Below are positions 8,254 through 16,399 of a stretch of 38,000 bases of DNA, one piece after another (the first letter of the stretch is position 1; every line of letters begins with the position of its first letter). The notes beneath the pieces are model-generated. The model had not been told where the DNA came from and did not search any database. It saw only the letters and a program-made list of their open reading frames with translations. Origin of the DNA: an uncultured Novosphingobium sp. (GTDB taxonomy: Bacteria; Pseudomonadota; Alphaproteobacteria; Sphingomonadales; Sphingomonadaceae); NCBI GenBank assembly GCA_946886365.1, contig CAMPIM010000021.1, forward strand, positions 1 through 38,000, given 5' to 3'. Position numbers and translations under genes: made by a program.

Positions 8254-9698
8254 CTGGGCATGTGCCGGAGGATTTGGGCCACCAGAAATGGCGCGTTGCG
8301 TTCAAAATGATGTCCGCCGGGCACCGTGACGACCGTTGCTATGCCCCGTGGGATGTCAGGGCAGGCGCTGTCGGTTTCCAGATTGCCCCGGATGCACAGC
8401 ATGGGCACGCCGCGCAGCCGCGCTATGGCGGGAATGGTCGGGTAGGCGCCTGTCGAACTCATGTTCAGCCAGTTGCTCAGATGGAACTGGAAATCCGCCG
8501 TTCCGCTGAGGCCGAGCAACGCCATTCCCTTCACTTGCGATCGCACGGGCCGGGCCAGATGCCCCGCAATATAGGGCAATACATCCGCACCAAAGCTGTA
8601 GCCGACCAACAAGACCTTGGGGCGACCCCAATGTTGCGAATAGCTCCGGATGATGGAGGCGAGATCGGCGGCGGCACCGGCCGGGGTGCGTTCGCTCCAG
8701 AAATAAGACAGGCTATCCACTCCCACGACCCGTATCCCTGCCTTTGCGAGTTCCGCGGCGACGCCCTTGTCGAGGCCGACCCATCCGCCGTCCCCGGAAT
8801 AGATCACCGCCATCCTGTCGGTGCGCCGCGCGGCGGGATCGTCAACGATGGTGATCGGCAGGTTCGCAGGCATTGGCACAAGATTTTGCGAAGATCCGGG
8901 CGCGGCATACCGGGCCGCAAGGAATGGCTTCACTTGCGCCGCGAGTTGTGCATCGAGACTGAAATGCGGATCAAGCCCGACCGCCGTGGCGCCACGATAT
9001 TGTGCGAAGTCAGCGGCCTGCGCATCTGCGCCATTCCTATTCAAACTGATCCAGGGGGAAGCCAGACGGGCCACGGGGGCGATCGTCCGGCCAGCGTGAG
9101 AGTATGTGCGGGCCGTTAGCGAGAGCATGGCCGACTTGCACCAATGGGTCCGGCCCGGCAGAAATGGACGAAACCCAGCCGTGACCACCGCGCGATAGGC
9201 CCCATCCGGCCCAGTGACGAGCGTGGCATAGGCGAACGTGGCTCCCAGCCCTCGCCCCACCAGCACTGGTTTCATATACATAGGCACGCCGAGCCGGTGC
9301 TGAATTTCGCGCGCCAGCGGAACGATGGCATAGTTCGGATTGATGCATGTCTTCTGCGAACCGAGCGCGTGCAGGAAGACCGGGGTCGAAATGCCGGTGA
9401 CCAGCGCGCCCTCGGCCGTCAGCCGATCGGCGAGCGCGCGGTCATCCTTCGTCCAACCCCGCGCATCAGATAGCAGGATGACCAGCCCTCGCGGCGAGGT
9501 CTTGCTCCGGAACATTGCCACCCTGCCCAACAGGGCCGAGAAATGAGCCATGCCCGATCGAACTGGCGTCGTCGGCGAAGGCCGATGGATCACGGCCGCC
9601 GCTCGTCCGAAATCCGTCAGGATCAGGAGTGAAGCGACCAGAAACAACAAGAGTCGGCCAGCGCCCGATCGGCTAATTTTTTCTGACCGCGTCTCCAT
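8250..9698 (-). CDS. AcvB/VirJ family lysyl-phosphatidylglycerol hydrolase
   Basis: From ATG 9698 the protein has 482 residues with a Sec signal (RLLLFLVASLLILTDFGRAAA). An upstream TTG at 9830 in the same frame lacks a ribosome site and would hide the signal. Two VirJ-type alpha/beta-hydrolase units are present: a degenerate N-terminal one and a C-terminal one with the oxyanion segment SGDGGW, the nucleophile elbow GYSFGADVLP (Ser near residue 366), the downstream acid region GNLETDSACP and the His in GGHHFERN. In Agrobacterium AcvB cleaves lysyl-PG in the periplasm, usually beside the synthase lpiA. Here the partner is an unrelated membrane protein joined by an ATGA overlap. Confidence 0.85.
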   Translation of the reverse strand: METRSEKISRSGAGRLLLFLVASLLILTDFGRAAAVIHRPSPTTPVRSGMAHFSALLGRVAMFRSKTSPRGLVILLSDARGWTKDDRALADRLTAEGALVTGISTPVFLHALGSQKTCINPNYAIVPLAREIQHRLGVPMYMKPVLVGRGLGATFAYATLVTGPDGAYRAVVTAGFRPFLPGRTHWCKSAMLSLTARTYSHAGRTIAPVARLASPWISLNRNGADAQAADFAQYRGATAVGLDPHFSLDAQLAAQVKPFLAARYAAPGSSQNLVPMPANLPITIVDDPAARRTDRMAVIYSGDGGWVGLDKGVAAELAKAGIRVVGVDSLSYFWSERTPAGAAADLASIIRSYSQHWGRPKVLLVGYSFGADVLPYIAGHLARPVRSQVKGMALLGLSGTADFQFHLSNWLNMSSTGAYPTIPAIARLRGVPMLCIRGNLETDSACPDIPRGIATVVTVPGGHHFERNAPFLVAQILRHMPR

Positions 9699-9902
9699 CT
9701 TATCGCCATCCAGCCGCCCGCCACCATCGGTAGCGCTTCGCCGCAGCCTGAGCAATGTGGCGACTGTCCCATCCATAGCCCTTGCTACGCCCACTGCCAA
9801 AGCCCGCCTGAAGCCCAGGCTGTGACCCAAGGAATCTCAGCGCGGGGAATCGGCCGGAAAGAAGGGCGCGGATCTGCTGTTCAATCCTACCTCAAGCCTC
9901 GC

Positions 9903-9914
9903 GGGGGGGGGGGG
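9903..9914. repeat. Homopolymeric G12 tract
   Basis: Twelve consecutive G residues lie about 205 nt upstream of the chosen acvB-like start. Tracts of this length are prone to slipped-strand change and to sequencing error. Confidence 0.9.
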
Positions 9915-10051
9915 ATCATCCATCCGCAAACGGCGCAGAGCAGCACGGCATCATGCGGGGCGCCCCCAAGGGGGTGAATTCTGCCTGCTGTGAAGACTGT
10001 TGGTGCAGTGGGCAGTCTGGAGCGAACGCGTCTCTTCCCTGCTTTTCCCTG

Positions 10052-10120
10052 ATGTCGCCCCAAATTCCGGTTCTGCTTCTGGAAGGAATGAGCGAGGCCG
10101 ACCGCAAGGCCTATGTCATT
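10052..10120 (+). pseudogene. Relic of a ParB-like nuclease domain
   Basis: The plus-strand frame reads IPVLLLEGMSEADRKAYVI, which fits the ParB/Srx segment (x-I-P-V-x-x-x-x-x-L-S-E-A-x-R-x-A-Y-V-I). In intact proteins it continues with ADNR. Here it runs into unrelated sequence, and nothing upstream matches, so it looks like a leftover fragment. The match is short and rests on recalled family patterns. Confidence 0.35.
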
Positions 10121-10188
10121 CCCATCGGTTCCGATTGCGGCGCCTGTGGCGTGCGAGCCAATCGTTATAGGGCGCCCAGTGATTTGGC

Positions 10189-10404
10189 TCAGATGGCAAA
10201 GATCTTCATCAGCGCCTTGTCGTCGCGCACCAGGGGATGATTGAGCAGGATTTCCACCTGGCGGAAGCCGCGCTGTTCGGTGAACGAAATAACGCGACAC
10301 AGTTTTTCGAACTCGTCGTCGCTGTCGATCACCTTCTGCGTGTCGAGGTCATCAATGCTGGTGCGGAATATGATTTCCACGAAGCGATCGATGGGGAGCG
10401 GCAT
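10189..10404 (-). CDS. Small hypothetical protein
   Basis: This 71-residue acidic protein starts at ATG 10404 with a G-rich site (GGGGGG) 4-5 nt upstream. Its composition looks like a folded protein (RFVEIIFRTSIDDLDTQKV, DDEFEKLCRVISFTEQRGFRQVEILL) with no signal peptide or membrane segment. I do not recognise a family. It is isolated between the poly-G intergenic region and the autotransporter leader. The opposite-strand open frames over it are less protein-like. Confidence 0.5.
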   Translation of the reverse strand: MPLPIDRFVEIIFRTSIDDLDTQKVIDSDDEFEKLCRVISFTEQRGFRQVEILLNHPLVRDDKALMKIFAI

Positions 10405-10800
10405 CGTGCCCCCCGTAGTTCGAACCAACGACGAAACATGAGATAATGCGTGCGTTCGTCGGCACGATGCTTTCGACCGCAGAGATACACCGCCGCGAAC
10501 GAATGCGGCGGGTGGCTGACGTTACCTTGCATGTTGCAACGCCGCACCTACCCGCTGCACCCCAGGCATCGTCGGCCACTTCGAATTCAGATACTCGACC
10601 TGATCAGGTCTTAATCTATATCAATATTAATGGGAATTTTGAAGACGGGTTGTGTGGAAGTACAATATTAAAATCGTAATAACTCAGCAATGGAATGTTA
10701 ATCTATAATAAAATGTTATTGAAGAAACGGGGGAACTTTCATTTATCATCATCGTTTCCCGATATAGCTCCCTGCCAGGGAGGAAAAAAGGGATCAATAT
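10405..10800. other. AT-rich leader region of the autotransporter
   Basis: No gene is supported. From about 10600 the sequence is clearly AT-richer than the rest of the window. It contains a perfect TATAAT (10704-10709) without a convincing -35, a small CTCCCT/AGGGAG hairpin (10768-10782), and the ribosome site AAGGGA (10788-10793). Confidence 0.55.
10704..10709 (+). promoter_or_regulatory. Candidate -10 element for the autotransporter
   Basis: TATAAT lies in an AT-rich stretch about 92 nt before the autotransporter ATG. No good TTGACA is found 16-18 nt upstream, so assignment to a sigma factor is uncertain. Confidence 0.35.
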
Positions 10801-13386
10801 ATGAATTTGAAAAAATTTGGGCATTCCGCTCGTCGGAATGCTACGTCTTCGCGCGCACTTTTGGGTGCGACTGGCCTTGCAGGTTCGCTCGGAATTTTGA
10901 TGTTGGCCTTGCCTAATACCGCGCTGGCTCAGAATGAATGCGGCGCGCTGCCTGGGGCCGGCGGTCTGGTTTCCTGTCCTGCATCCGGCAATCCCTATCC
11001 GGCCGGCATCACCTACCTTCCCACGGCCGGCCTGACGGTTGTTCTCCCGGCCGACGTTTCCATTCAGACGGCTACGCCTGCAACCCCCGGTGTTCAGATG
11101 GTCGGCGCGGGTGATCTGGCAGTCGACGCCAGCGGCGCGTCAATCGCGACCAGCGGCGCGCTTTCCAATGGCGTGACGGTTTCCAGCCTGGGCGGTTCGG
11201 TAGACGTGGGACTTGCATCGGTCTCCACGACCGGTGCGGGATCGACGGCGGTCTCCGCCCTAACAGACACAGGCGCCGCCAGCGTGATAACGACGGGCAA
11301 CGTCTCCTCCACCGGCCGCGGTGGAGCAGGCATTTCGGCAGTGTCGGCAACGGGCGATGCATTCGTAACCGCAAACAATGTCAGCACCGTCGCTGCGCTG
11401 CCTGCGGACACGGCGACTAGCCGCAGCGCCATTTTCGCGCAGGGCGCCAACGCAGCGGTAATTTCCACCGGCACGGTGACGACGGCGGGTCGTGCTTCCT
11501 TGGGTGGAGTCGCCGATGCCATCTCCGTCACGGGGACGGCGGGTAATGCCAGCGCAGTCGTGAATAATGTCGCGGCCAGCGGCGACACGTCGCGCGCGAT
11601 CGCGGTGACGGCCAGCAACAATGCCAGTGCTACGGTGAATGGGCTGGTTTCGGCTTCAGGCCTCGGCGCAGATGCGTTGGCGGTCACGGGCGGAAATCTC
11701 GCGCTGGTCACTGTGGGGCCGAATGGTCGCTTATCAGCGGCTGACGGCAACCTCATCACGCTAACGTCGGTCAATGGCAGCACCCTGTCCAACTCCGGCA
11801 CGATCGGTTCCAATCCCAATGGTTTGGCGGTCCAGGCGCTTGGCGGTCCGGCAACGATCAACAACAGCGGTTCCTTGTCCAGCGACATTGTCCTGACTGC
11901 CGGCAACGATACGGTGAACAACAGCGGCACATTCGTCGTTGGCCCCAACCCCGATTTCGGAGCGGGAACCGACGCCTTCGTCAACACTGGCGTGGTCAGC
12001 CTTGGCGCGGGCGCAACGGTGGCGGGTGCATCGACATTCACGGGTCTGGAGAGCTTTTCAAACGCCGGCCTGATCGATCTGCGCAACGGTGTAGTGGGCG
12101 ATAGCCTCACGCTTCAGGGCACCTTTTCGGGCACGGGCGCAAGCCAGTTGGGCGTCGATGTGCGGGCTGGCGGCAGCGATCGTCTGATCCTGGGTGGCGC
12201 TGCCACGGGGACAACGACCGTGCTGCTTGATACGCCGTCCCTTACCGCACCCATCTTCACCTCGGGCGCCGTCATCGTTCAGGCGGGTGCCCCGTCCGCG
12301 GCGTCGGCTTTTCAGTTGAACGGGGGCTTCCAGAATGCAGGCCTCGTTCGATATGAAGTCGCTTATGACCCGGCTACCCTGTCCTACAGCGTCACGGGCG
12401 GACCAAGCGACGCGGCGTTCCGCACGCTCAATTATGTGGATGGCGCCCGCAGCCTGTGGATGAAGTCCGCAGACGTGGTCACCGCGCAACTGCGGTCGCG
12501 CCGCGACTCACTCTGGGCCCATGGCGATGCTGCGAACTCCGGCAAGTTCTGGCTACAGATGCACGGATCGGTTGAGGATCGCGGTGGAAGGCGGACGGTG
12601 TCCAGCTTTGGGCAGAGCCGTGTCATCAACACAGGCTATAAGCAGGATTATTACGGGGGACAGGCCGGCTTCGACTTCGGTGGTGGCGTTGGTGAAAAGG
12701 GTGGCTTCGCCCTCGGTGTGACCGGCGGCTATATAAACTCCTCGCAAAACTTCGCTGCTTCGCCGGACAGGATCACCTTCAACGCGGTTAATGCCGGTGT
12801 CTATGGCAGCTTCACCTCGGGCAACATATTTGCAAACGTCCTCGGCAAATATGATCATTATTGGGCCAACGCCAACAGCCCGACCGGCGGCTTCAAACAG
12901 AAATTCAATGGCTCCGTCTATGGTGTACGTGGCGAGGTCGGTCTGCGGTTCGGCAGCGACGCCTTCTTCATCGAGCCCGCCGCAAGCCTGTCCTACACGC
13001 GCTCGGACATCGACAACTTCTCGGTCCTTGGCACCACTGCGGACTTTAACGAGGACGATGGCCTGCGGGGCCGCATCGGTGGGCGTGTCGGCGGACAGGT
13101 GCACATTGGGGACACCGCCGTGCTGGCACCCTATATAGGAGCCAACTATGTCCACGAGTTCAAGGGACGGGACGAGGTAAGCTTTAGCAACGGCGTGCAG
13201 ACGGTCGCCTTCACCAATGACCGCATGAGGGATTATGGTGAAGCGGTTCTGGGCGTCACCATTGGCCAGACGAGCGGCATTTCCGGCTTCTTGGAGGCCA
13301 ATTATGTGCGCACTTTCAGCAACGGCGGTGGCTCCAACAGCCTTGAAGGCGCTGGCGGACGGGCGGGCTTGCGCATCCGCTTCTGA
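10801..13386 (+). CDS. Autotransporter (type Va) with beta-helix passenger
   Basis: The protein has 861 residues. A long basic signal region (about 1-43, ending PNTALAQ) is followed by a Ser/Thr/Gly/Ala/Val-rich passenger to about residue 590. The passenger has many degenerate repeats such as GNASAVVNNVAASG and NNASATVNGLVSASG, the pattern of a right-handed beta-helix. The last 260 residues are a typical autotransporter barrel (WLQMHGSVEDRGG, YKQDYYGGQAGFDFG, APYIGANYVHEF) ending GLRIRF with the C-terminal Phe used for BAM insertion. The ATG is preceded by AAGGGA at 7 nt. The passenger is probably a surface adhesin, since no protease or esterase catalytic motif is seen. It stands alone, with a hairpin just after the stop. 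Confidence 0.92.
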   Translation: MNLKKFGHSARRNATSSRALLGATGLAGSLGILMLALPNTALAQNECGALPGAGGLVSCPASGNPYPAGITYLPTAGLTVVLPADVSIQTATPATPGVQMVGAGDLAVDASGASIATSGALSNGVTVSSLGGSVDVGLASVSTTGAGSTAVSALTDTGAASVITTGNVSSTGRGGAGISAVSATGDAFVTANNVSTVAALPADTATSRSAIFAQGANAAVISTGTVTTAGRASLGGVADAISVTGTAGNASAVVNNVAASGDTSRAIAVTASNNASATVNGLVSASGLGADALAVTGGNLALVTVGPNGRLSAADGNLITLTSVNGSTLSNSGTIGSNPNGLAVQALGGPATINNSGSLSSDIVLTAGNDTVNNSGTFVVGPNPDFGAGTDAFVNTGVVSLGAGATVAGASTFTGLESFSNAGLIDLRNGVVGDSLTLQGTFSGTGASQLGVDVRAGGSDRLILGGAATGTTTVLLDTPSLTAPIFTSGAVIVQAGAPSAASAFQLNGGFQNAGLVRYEVAYDPATLSYSVTGGPSDAAFRTLNYVDGARSLWMKSADVVTAQLRSRRDSLWAHGDAANSGKFWLQMHGSVEDRGGRRTVSSFGQSRVINTGYKQDYYGGQAGFDFGGGVGEKGGFALGVTGGYINSSQNFAASPDRITFNAVNAGVYGSFTSGNIFANVLGKYDHYWANANSPTGGFKQKFNGSVYGVRGEVGLRFGSDAFFIEPAASLSYTRSDIDNFSVLGTTADFNEDDGLRGRIGGRVGGQVHIGDTAVLAPYIGANYVHEFKGRDEVSFSNGVQTVAFTNDRMRDYGEAVLGVTIGQTSGISGFLEANYVRTFSNGGGSNSLEGAGGRAGLRIRF

Positions 13387-13393
13387 ATGCACG

Positions 13394-13422
13394 GGTGCCG
13401 CGGTCGATCAGGCTGCGGCACC
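13394..13422 (+). terminator. Hairpin after autotransporter gene
   Basis: GGTGCCGC (13394-13401) and GCGGCACC (13415-13422) form a perfect 8-bp stem with a 13-nt loop, starting 8 nt after the stop codon. No T-run follows. Confidence 0.5.
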
Positions 13423-13527
13423 TGATAGCAAACAGGATCGGAAGACGCCTTTGGCCGGATTTTCATTCTAAGGGGCCGGTCGGGGACGCGACGCTGGCCA
13501 GACCATGGGCCTCTAAGGAGTGGCTCC

Positions 13528-13554
13528 TGGGCAGACTGGGCAGACTGGGCAGCT
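13528..13554 (+). repeat. Three copies of a 9-bp tandem repeat
   Basis: TGGGCAGAC occurs at 13528-13536 and 13537-13545, with a third diverged copy TGGGCAGCT at 13546-13554. The third copy forms the left arm of the following hairpin. Confidence 0.75.
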
Positions 13555-13565
13555 GAAAGCTGCCC
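13547..13565 (+). terminator. Triloop hairpin, terminator-like
   Basis: GGGCAGCT (13547-13554) pairs with AGCTGCCC (13558-13565) around GAA, and the stem is followed by TATGTGTTTTG. It is a moderate intrinsic-terminator candidate that would insulate the ECF41 operon from upstream transcription. Confidence 0.45.
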
Positions 13566-13708
13566 TATGTGTTTTGCCCCACGAGGCATCCACCCGTTTC
13601 GGTCACTTAGCCATCAACTTTGCATTCTCTTAAGCAGACACTCGACGTGGCCAGAACAACGCTCACAGGGAAGATGGCAATGAACAGCCGATAAAAAAAT
13701 GCGGAGCA

Positions 13709-13735
13709 TGTCACACGGCCATCCTCTGCCTCGTC
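13709..13735 (+). promoter_or_regulatory. ECF41-type promoter
   Basis: TGTCACA (13709-13715) is followed after exactly 16 nt by CGTC (13732-13735). This is the -35/-10 pair I recall for ECF41 sigma factors, and it lies directly upstream of the decarboxylase-ECF41 gene pair, so autoregulation is predicted. It also argues that the ATG at 13736 is too close to be the start, in favour of ATG 13772. Confidence 0.85.
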
Positions 13736-13771
13736 ATGACGGTATCCAACAGCGATGAAAGGATCCGACAC

Positions 13772-14227
13772 ATGAATGACCGCGCTGATGTCTACGCCGC
13801 TGGCGGGCCTCTTTTCAAAGCCTGGTACGATCTGTCGATGCAGGTGGAGAAATCCGGTCTCGAAAAAAGCCTGCTGGAACTGGTCAAGATCCGTGTCTCC
13901 CAGATCAACGGCTGCGCCAACTGCCTCAACATGCACACGTCCGATGCATGCAAAGCGGGCGAGACGGAGCAGCGCATCTATTTGCTCGGTGCGTGGGCGG
14001 AGGCGCCATGCTACAGCGCCCGCGAACGGGCAGCTCTCGGCTGGACCGACTGTCTAACGGAAGTTGCCACGAAGCGGGCACCTGACCATGTTTATGCTGA
14101 GCTGGCGTCGGAGTTCAGTGCGGAGGAGCAAGTGCAACTGACGCTGGCGATAAATGTCATAAATGGCTGGAACCGTCTGGCTGTCGGCTTCCGTCTCTAC
14201 GATCCCGCGCTCGGCTGGCCGTCGTGA
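13772..14227 (+). CDS. Carboxymuconolactone decarboxylase family (AhpD-like) protein
   Basis: The protein has 151 residues. ATG 13772 is chosen because AAAGGA (13758-13763) precedes it by 8 nt and the promoter -10 lies just upstream. The AhpD-type redox motif CANCLNMH is present (Cys48, Cys51, His55), preceded by the helix LLELVKIRVSQING. Such proteins act as peroxidase-linked disulfide reductants or small-molecule decarboxylases, and the thiol motif favours a redox role. It is the standard genomic target of ECF41 sigma factors, and its stop overlaps the GTG start of that gene (GTGA, 14224-14227). Confidence 0.92.
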   Translation: MNDRADVYAAGGPLFKAWYDLSMQVEKSGLEKSLLELVKIRVSQINGCANCLNMHTSDACKAGETEQRIYLLGAWAEAPCYSARERAALGWTDCLTEVATKRAPDHVYAELASEFSAEEQVQLTLAINVINGWNRLAVGFRLYDPALGWPS

Positions 14228-15078
14228 CCGACGATAGCGTGACCAGCTTCGACGCGCAACGAGCCGCCTTGCTGCGCGTCGCCTATCGCATGCTCGGCTC
14301 GATGGCCGATGCGGAGGACATGCTGCAGGAAGCATTCATCCGCTGGGCCAGAACCGACAGGCAAGCTGTGCGCGTCCCCGCCGCTTTTCTCCGCCGCATG
14401 GTGACACGCCTCTGCCTCGATCACCTCAAGTCCGCGCGGGTGCGGCGGGAAGACTATATCGGGCCCTGGCTCCCCGACCCGATCGTGGAGGCGGAACCGC
14501 TGGAGGATGTCACCCTCCCCCTCATGCTTGCCCTTGAGCGCCTTTCCCCACTCGAACGAGCGGCATTCCTGCTTCACGACCTGTTCGGTGAGAGCTTCGA
14601 TGATATAGCCCGGTCCGTCGGTCGAGACGCTGCCGCCTGCCGCCAGCTTGCAGCCCGTGCGCGGGAGCATGTACGCAGCGAACGAACGCGATTTCCTGTC
14701 GAACGCGATCATGGACTGGCGATCGTTGCAGCCTTTTACGAAGCATCCCGGGCTGGTGACGCCGCAAAGCTCGGCTCACTGCTCGCCGACGATGTGCGCT
14801 TCCATTCCGACGGCGGCGGCAAACGTCCAGCGGCAAGCCGTATTCTCGATGGCGCCGTTGAGGTTTTGCGCGGACTATCCGCGATTTTTCGCCTGCGGCG
14901 CGGTCATCCTGAGTTGGTCAAGCAGGCCTTCGTGAATGGTCTGCCCGGCTTTGTCACGCGAGAGGCAGATGGCATATTGCAGACGACAGCTCTGCTCATT
15001 GAAAACGACCATGTGAAAGCGATCTATGTCATGCGGAACCCCGACAAGCTCCGGCACGTGGAAAAACTGATCCACTAA
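14224..15078 (+). CDS. ECF41 family RNA polymerase sigma factor (SigJ-like) with SnoaL-like C-terminal domain
   Basis: The protein has 284 residues and a GTG start overlapping the upstream stop. Region 2 covers about 8-75 (LLRVAYRMLGSMADAEDMLQ) and region 4 about 98-150 (LSPLERAAFLLHDLFGESFDDIA). A SnoaL/NTF2-like extension follows. All three ECF41 hallmarks are visible: WLPDP in the linker near residue 82, DGGGK near 196, and NPDKL near 272. In this group the C-terminal domain replaces a separate anti-sigma factor and tunes activity. The neighbouring promoter and decarboxylase gene complete the usual autoregulated module. The inducing signal is unknown. Confidence 0.95.
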   Translation: MTDDSVTSFDAQRAALLRVAYRMLGSMADAEDMLQEAFIRWARTDRQAVRVPAAFLRRMVTRLCLDHLKSARVRREDYIGPWLPDPIVEAEPLEDVTLPLMLALERLSPLERAAFLLHDLFGESFDDIARSVGRDAAACRQLAARAREHVRSERTRFPVERDHGLAIVAAFYEASRAGDAAKLGSLLADDVRFHSDGGGKRPAASRILDGAVEVLRGLSAIFRLRRGHPELVKQAFVNGLPGFVTREADGILQTTALLIENDHVKAIYVMRNPDKLRHVEKLIH

Positions 15079-15299
15079 TTGCTGCAGACATATCATGTAC
15101 CGAACGGCGATCGACTACAGACGTTGGCGCGATGGAATCAATCCACGGAAAGGTCGTTATTCAGCAGATAGATCACACGAGATTTGCCCTGCGCTGCGGT
15201 GCCAGCAAGCCCCTTTTACCAGAATTAATTCGTCGCCGAAGGAGCTGAGGAGCGCCTCAGGCTTTGTGCGGCGAAGCACACTTAAAGCAAAGACTTCCC

Positions 15300-16079
15300 A
15301 TGAAGATCGCGATCTCGACCGAGCTCAACTACTACGTGCCTGAAAAGGCCGATCTGCTGCTGCAGCTGGAGGCGGCGATCATCCCTGAACAGCGGGTGCT
15401 CGACGCGTACATCCAGCTGCCGCCAACGGAACACTTTGCACGTATCGCGGGGCACGACACCATCGGCGACCGAATCTGGCTGCGCATCCAGGGTCAGCTG
15501 ACTGTGCGATACGACGCCATGGTCGAGATCAACCGGCTGACGGCCGACATCGCCCAGTTCGACGCGGTGCCCCCGCACCGTTTGCCGGGTGAGGTAATCG
15601 AGTACATCCTGCCCTCTCGCTACTGCGCCTCGGACGAGTTTCAGCCCATCGTTTCTGACCTGTTCGGTGACACCATCGGCGGGCAGCGCGTGGCTGCGAT
15701 CCGTGATTGGATCGGCGCGAATCTGACTTACGAGGCGGGCAGCTCGACCGCAGCAACCGGTGCCATGGACACCTACCATTCGCGTGATGGTGTCTGCCGC
15801 GACTTCGCGCACCTGATGATCAGCATGGCAAGGGCGAGCGCCATCCCTGCGCGCTTCTGCAGCGTTTACGGCATCGGCGTGGAACCGCAAGACTTCCATG
15901 CTGTGGCCGAAGTCTTCCTCGACAACACCTGGTACATGGTAGATCCGACGGGCATGTCTACGCCCGACACGATGGCGAAGATCGGCGTCGGCCGCGATGC
16001 CGCCGACGTGTCATTCCTTACCAGCTACGGCAGTGTCGAGATGCAAAGCCAATCGCTTCAGGTAACCCCGGTGACCTAA
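15300..16079 (+). CDS. Transglutaminase-like cysteine protease family protein
   Basis: From ATG 15300 the protein has 259 residues; an earlier in-frame start at 15264 is less family-like. An N-terminal beta-rich domain (LNYYVPEKADLLLQLEA) precedes a transglutaminase-like core. The catalytic triad is visible as Cys166 in DGVCRDFAH, His200 in DFHAVAEVFL and Asp215 in WYMVDPTG. There is no signal peptide, so it is probably cytosolic. Family members are peptidases or amidases, and the substrate is unknown. It lies 221 nt after the sigma gene, with its own weak ribosome site, so cotranscription is unproven. Confidence 0.87.
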   Translation: MKIAISTELNYYVPEKADLLLQLEAAIIPEQRVLDAYIQLPPTEHFARIAGHDTIGDRIWLRIQGQLTVRYDAMVEINRLTADIAQFDAVPPHRLPGEVIEYILPSRYCASDEFQPIVSDLFGDTIGGQRVAAIRDWIGANLTYEAGSSTAATGAMDTYHSRDGVCRDFAHLMISMARASAIPARFCSVYGIGVEPQDFHAVAEVFLDNTWYMVDPTGMSTPDTMAKIGVGRDAADVSFLTSYGSVEMQSQSLQVTPVT

Positions 16080-16399
16080 AGACCGTCCGGGTCAATTTTG
16101 CGAGGATGGTTTGTCCAAACCCCCACCGGAATTGATACGCGTTCTTCCATCTATTCGCGATTCAGGCCGGCCGCACGGCGACGCGGACGTCTGGCGCATC
16201 AAATGGGAACGACGGTCTACCCCATGAGCTCTCAGGGGCTTCCGACCCATCCCGGTTGTTCAGCCGCTAATTTTCCGTTCTCAACTGAGGTCGGTCTGCT
16301 TCTTCATTCTGCATGCCCAAGACTGGCCGATTTCGGACTGACGCGTTCGGAGCGGAGATGTAGGGATCGCGGCCGTTCATATGACTTTGACTATCGCCC
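16080..16399. other. Intergenic region without recognised content
   Basis: About 320 nt separate the rightward transglutaminase-like gene from a leftward gene. An open frame of about 100 codons exists on the plus strand, but it is Arg/Ser-rich, lacks a ribosome site and looks like non-coding sequence. Confidence 0.5.

Larger units (their letters stand above)
9699..10188. other. Intergenic region upstream of the acvB-like gene
   Basis: No complete gene is supported here. It contains a 12-base G run (9903-9914) and, on the plus strand, a short segment resembling a ParB-domain fragment (10052-10120). Other open frames are low-complexity or antisense. Confidence 0.6.
13387..13708. other. Intergenic region with terminator-like stems and tandem repeat
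   Basis: No gene is seen. It contains the hairpin 13394-13422 after the autotransporter, a 9-bp tandem repeat (13528-13554) and a second hairpin (13547-13565). Confidence 0.6.

Noticed and set aside
9887..10300. Minus-strand open frame of about 137 codons spanning the poly-G tract
   Set aside because: Composition is poor, it lacks a ribosome site, and its end depends on the length of the G run.
10768..10782. CTCCCT/AGGGAG hairpin covering an AGGGAGG before the autotransporter
   Set aside because: That AGGGAGG is 17 nt from the ATG; the likely ribosome site AAGGGA (10788-10793) lies outside the stem, so occlusion is not supported.
11094..13392. Minus-strand open frames over the autotransporter
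   Set aside because: They are Thr/Pro/Ala-rich mirror images of the repetitive passenger and barrel coding sequence.
13736..13771. Upstream ATG 13736 as start of the decarboxylase gene
   Set aside because: It abuts the -10 of the ECF41 promoter, so it would lie at or before the transcription start; ATG 13772 has the better ribosome site.
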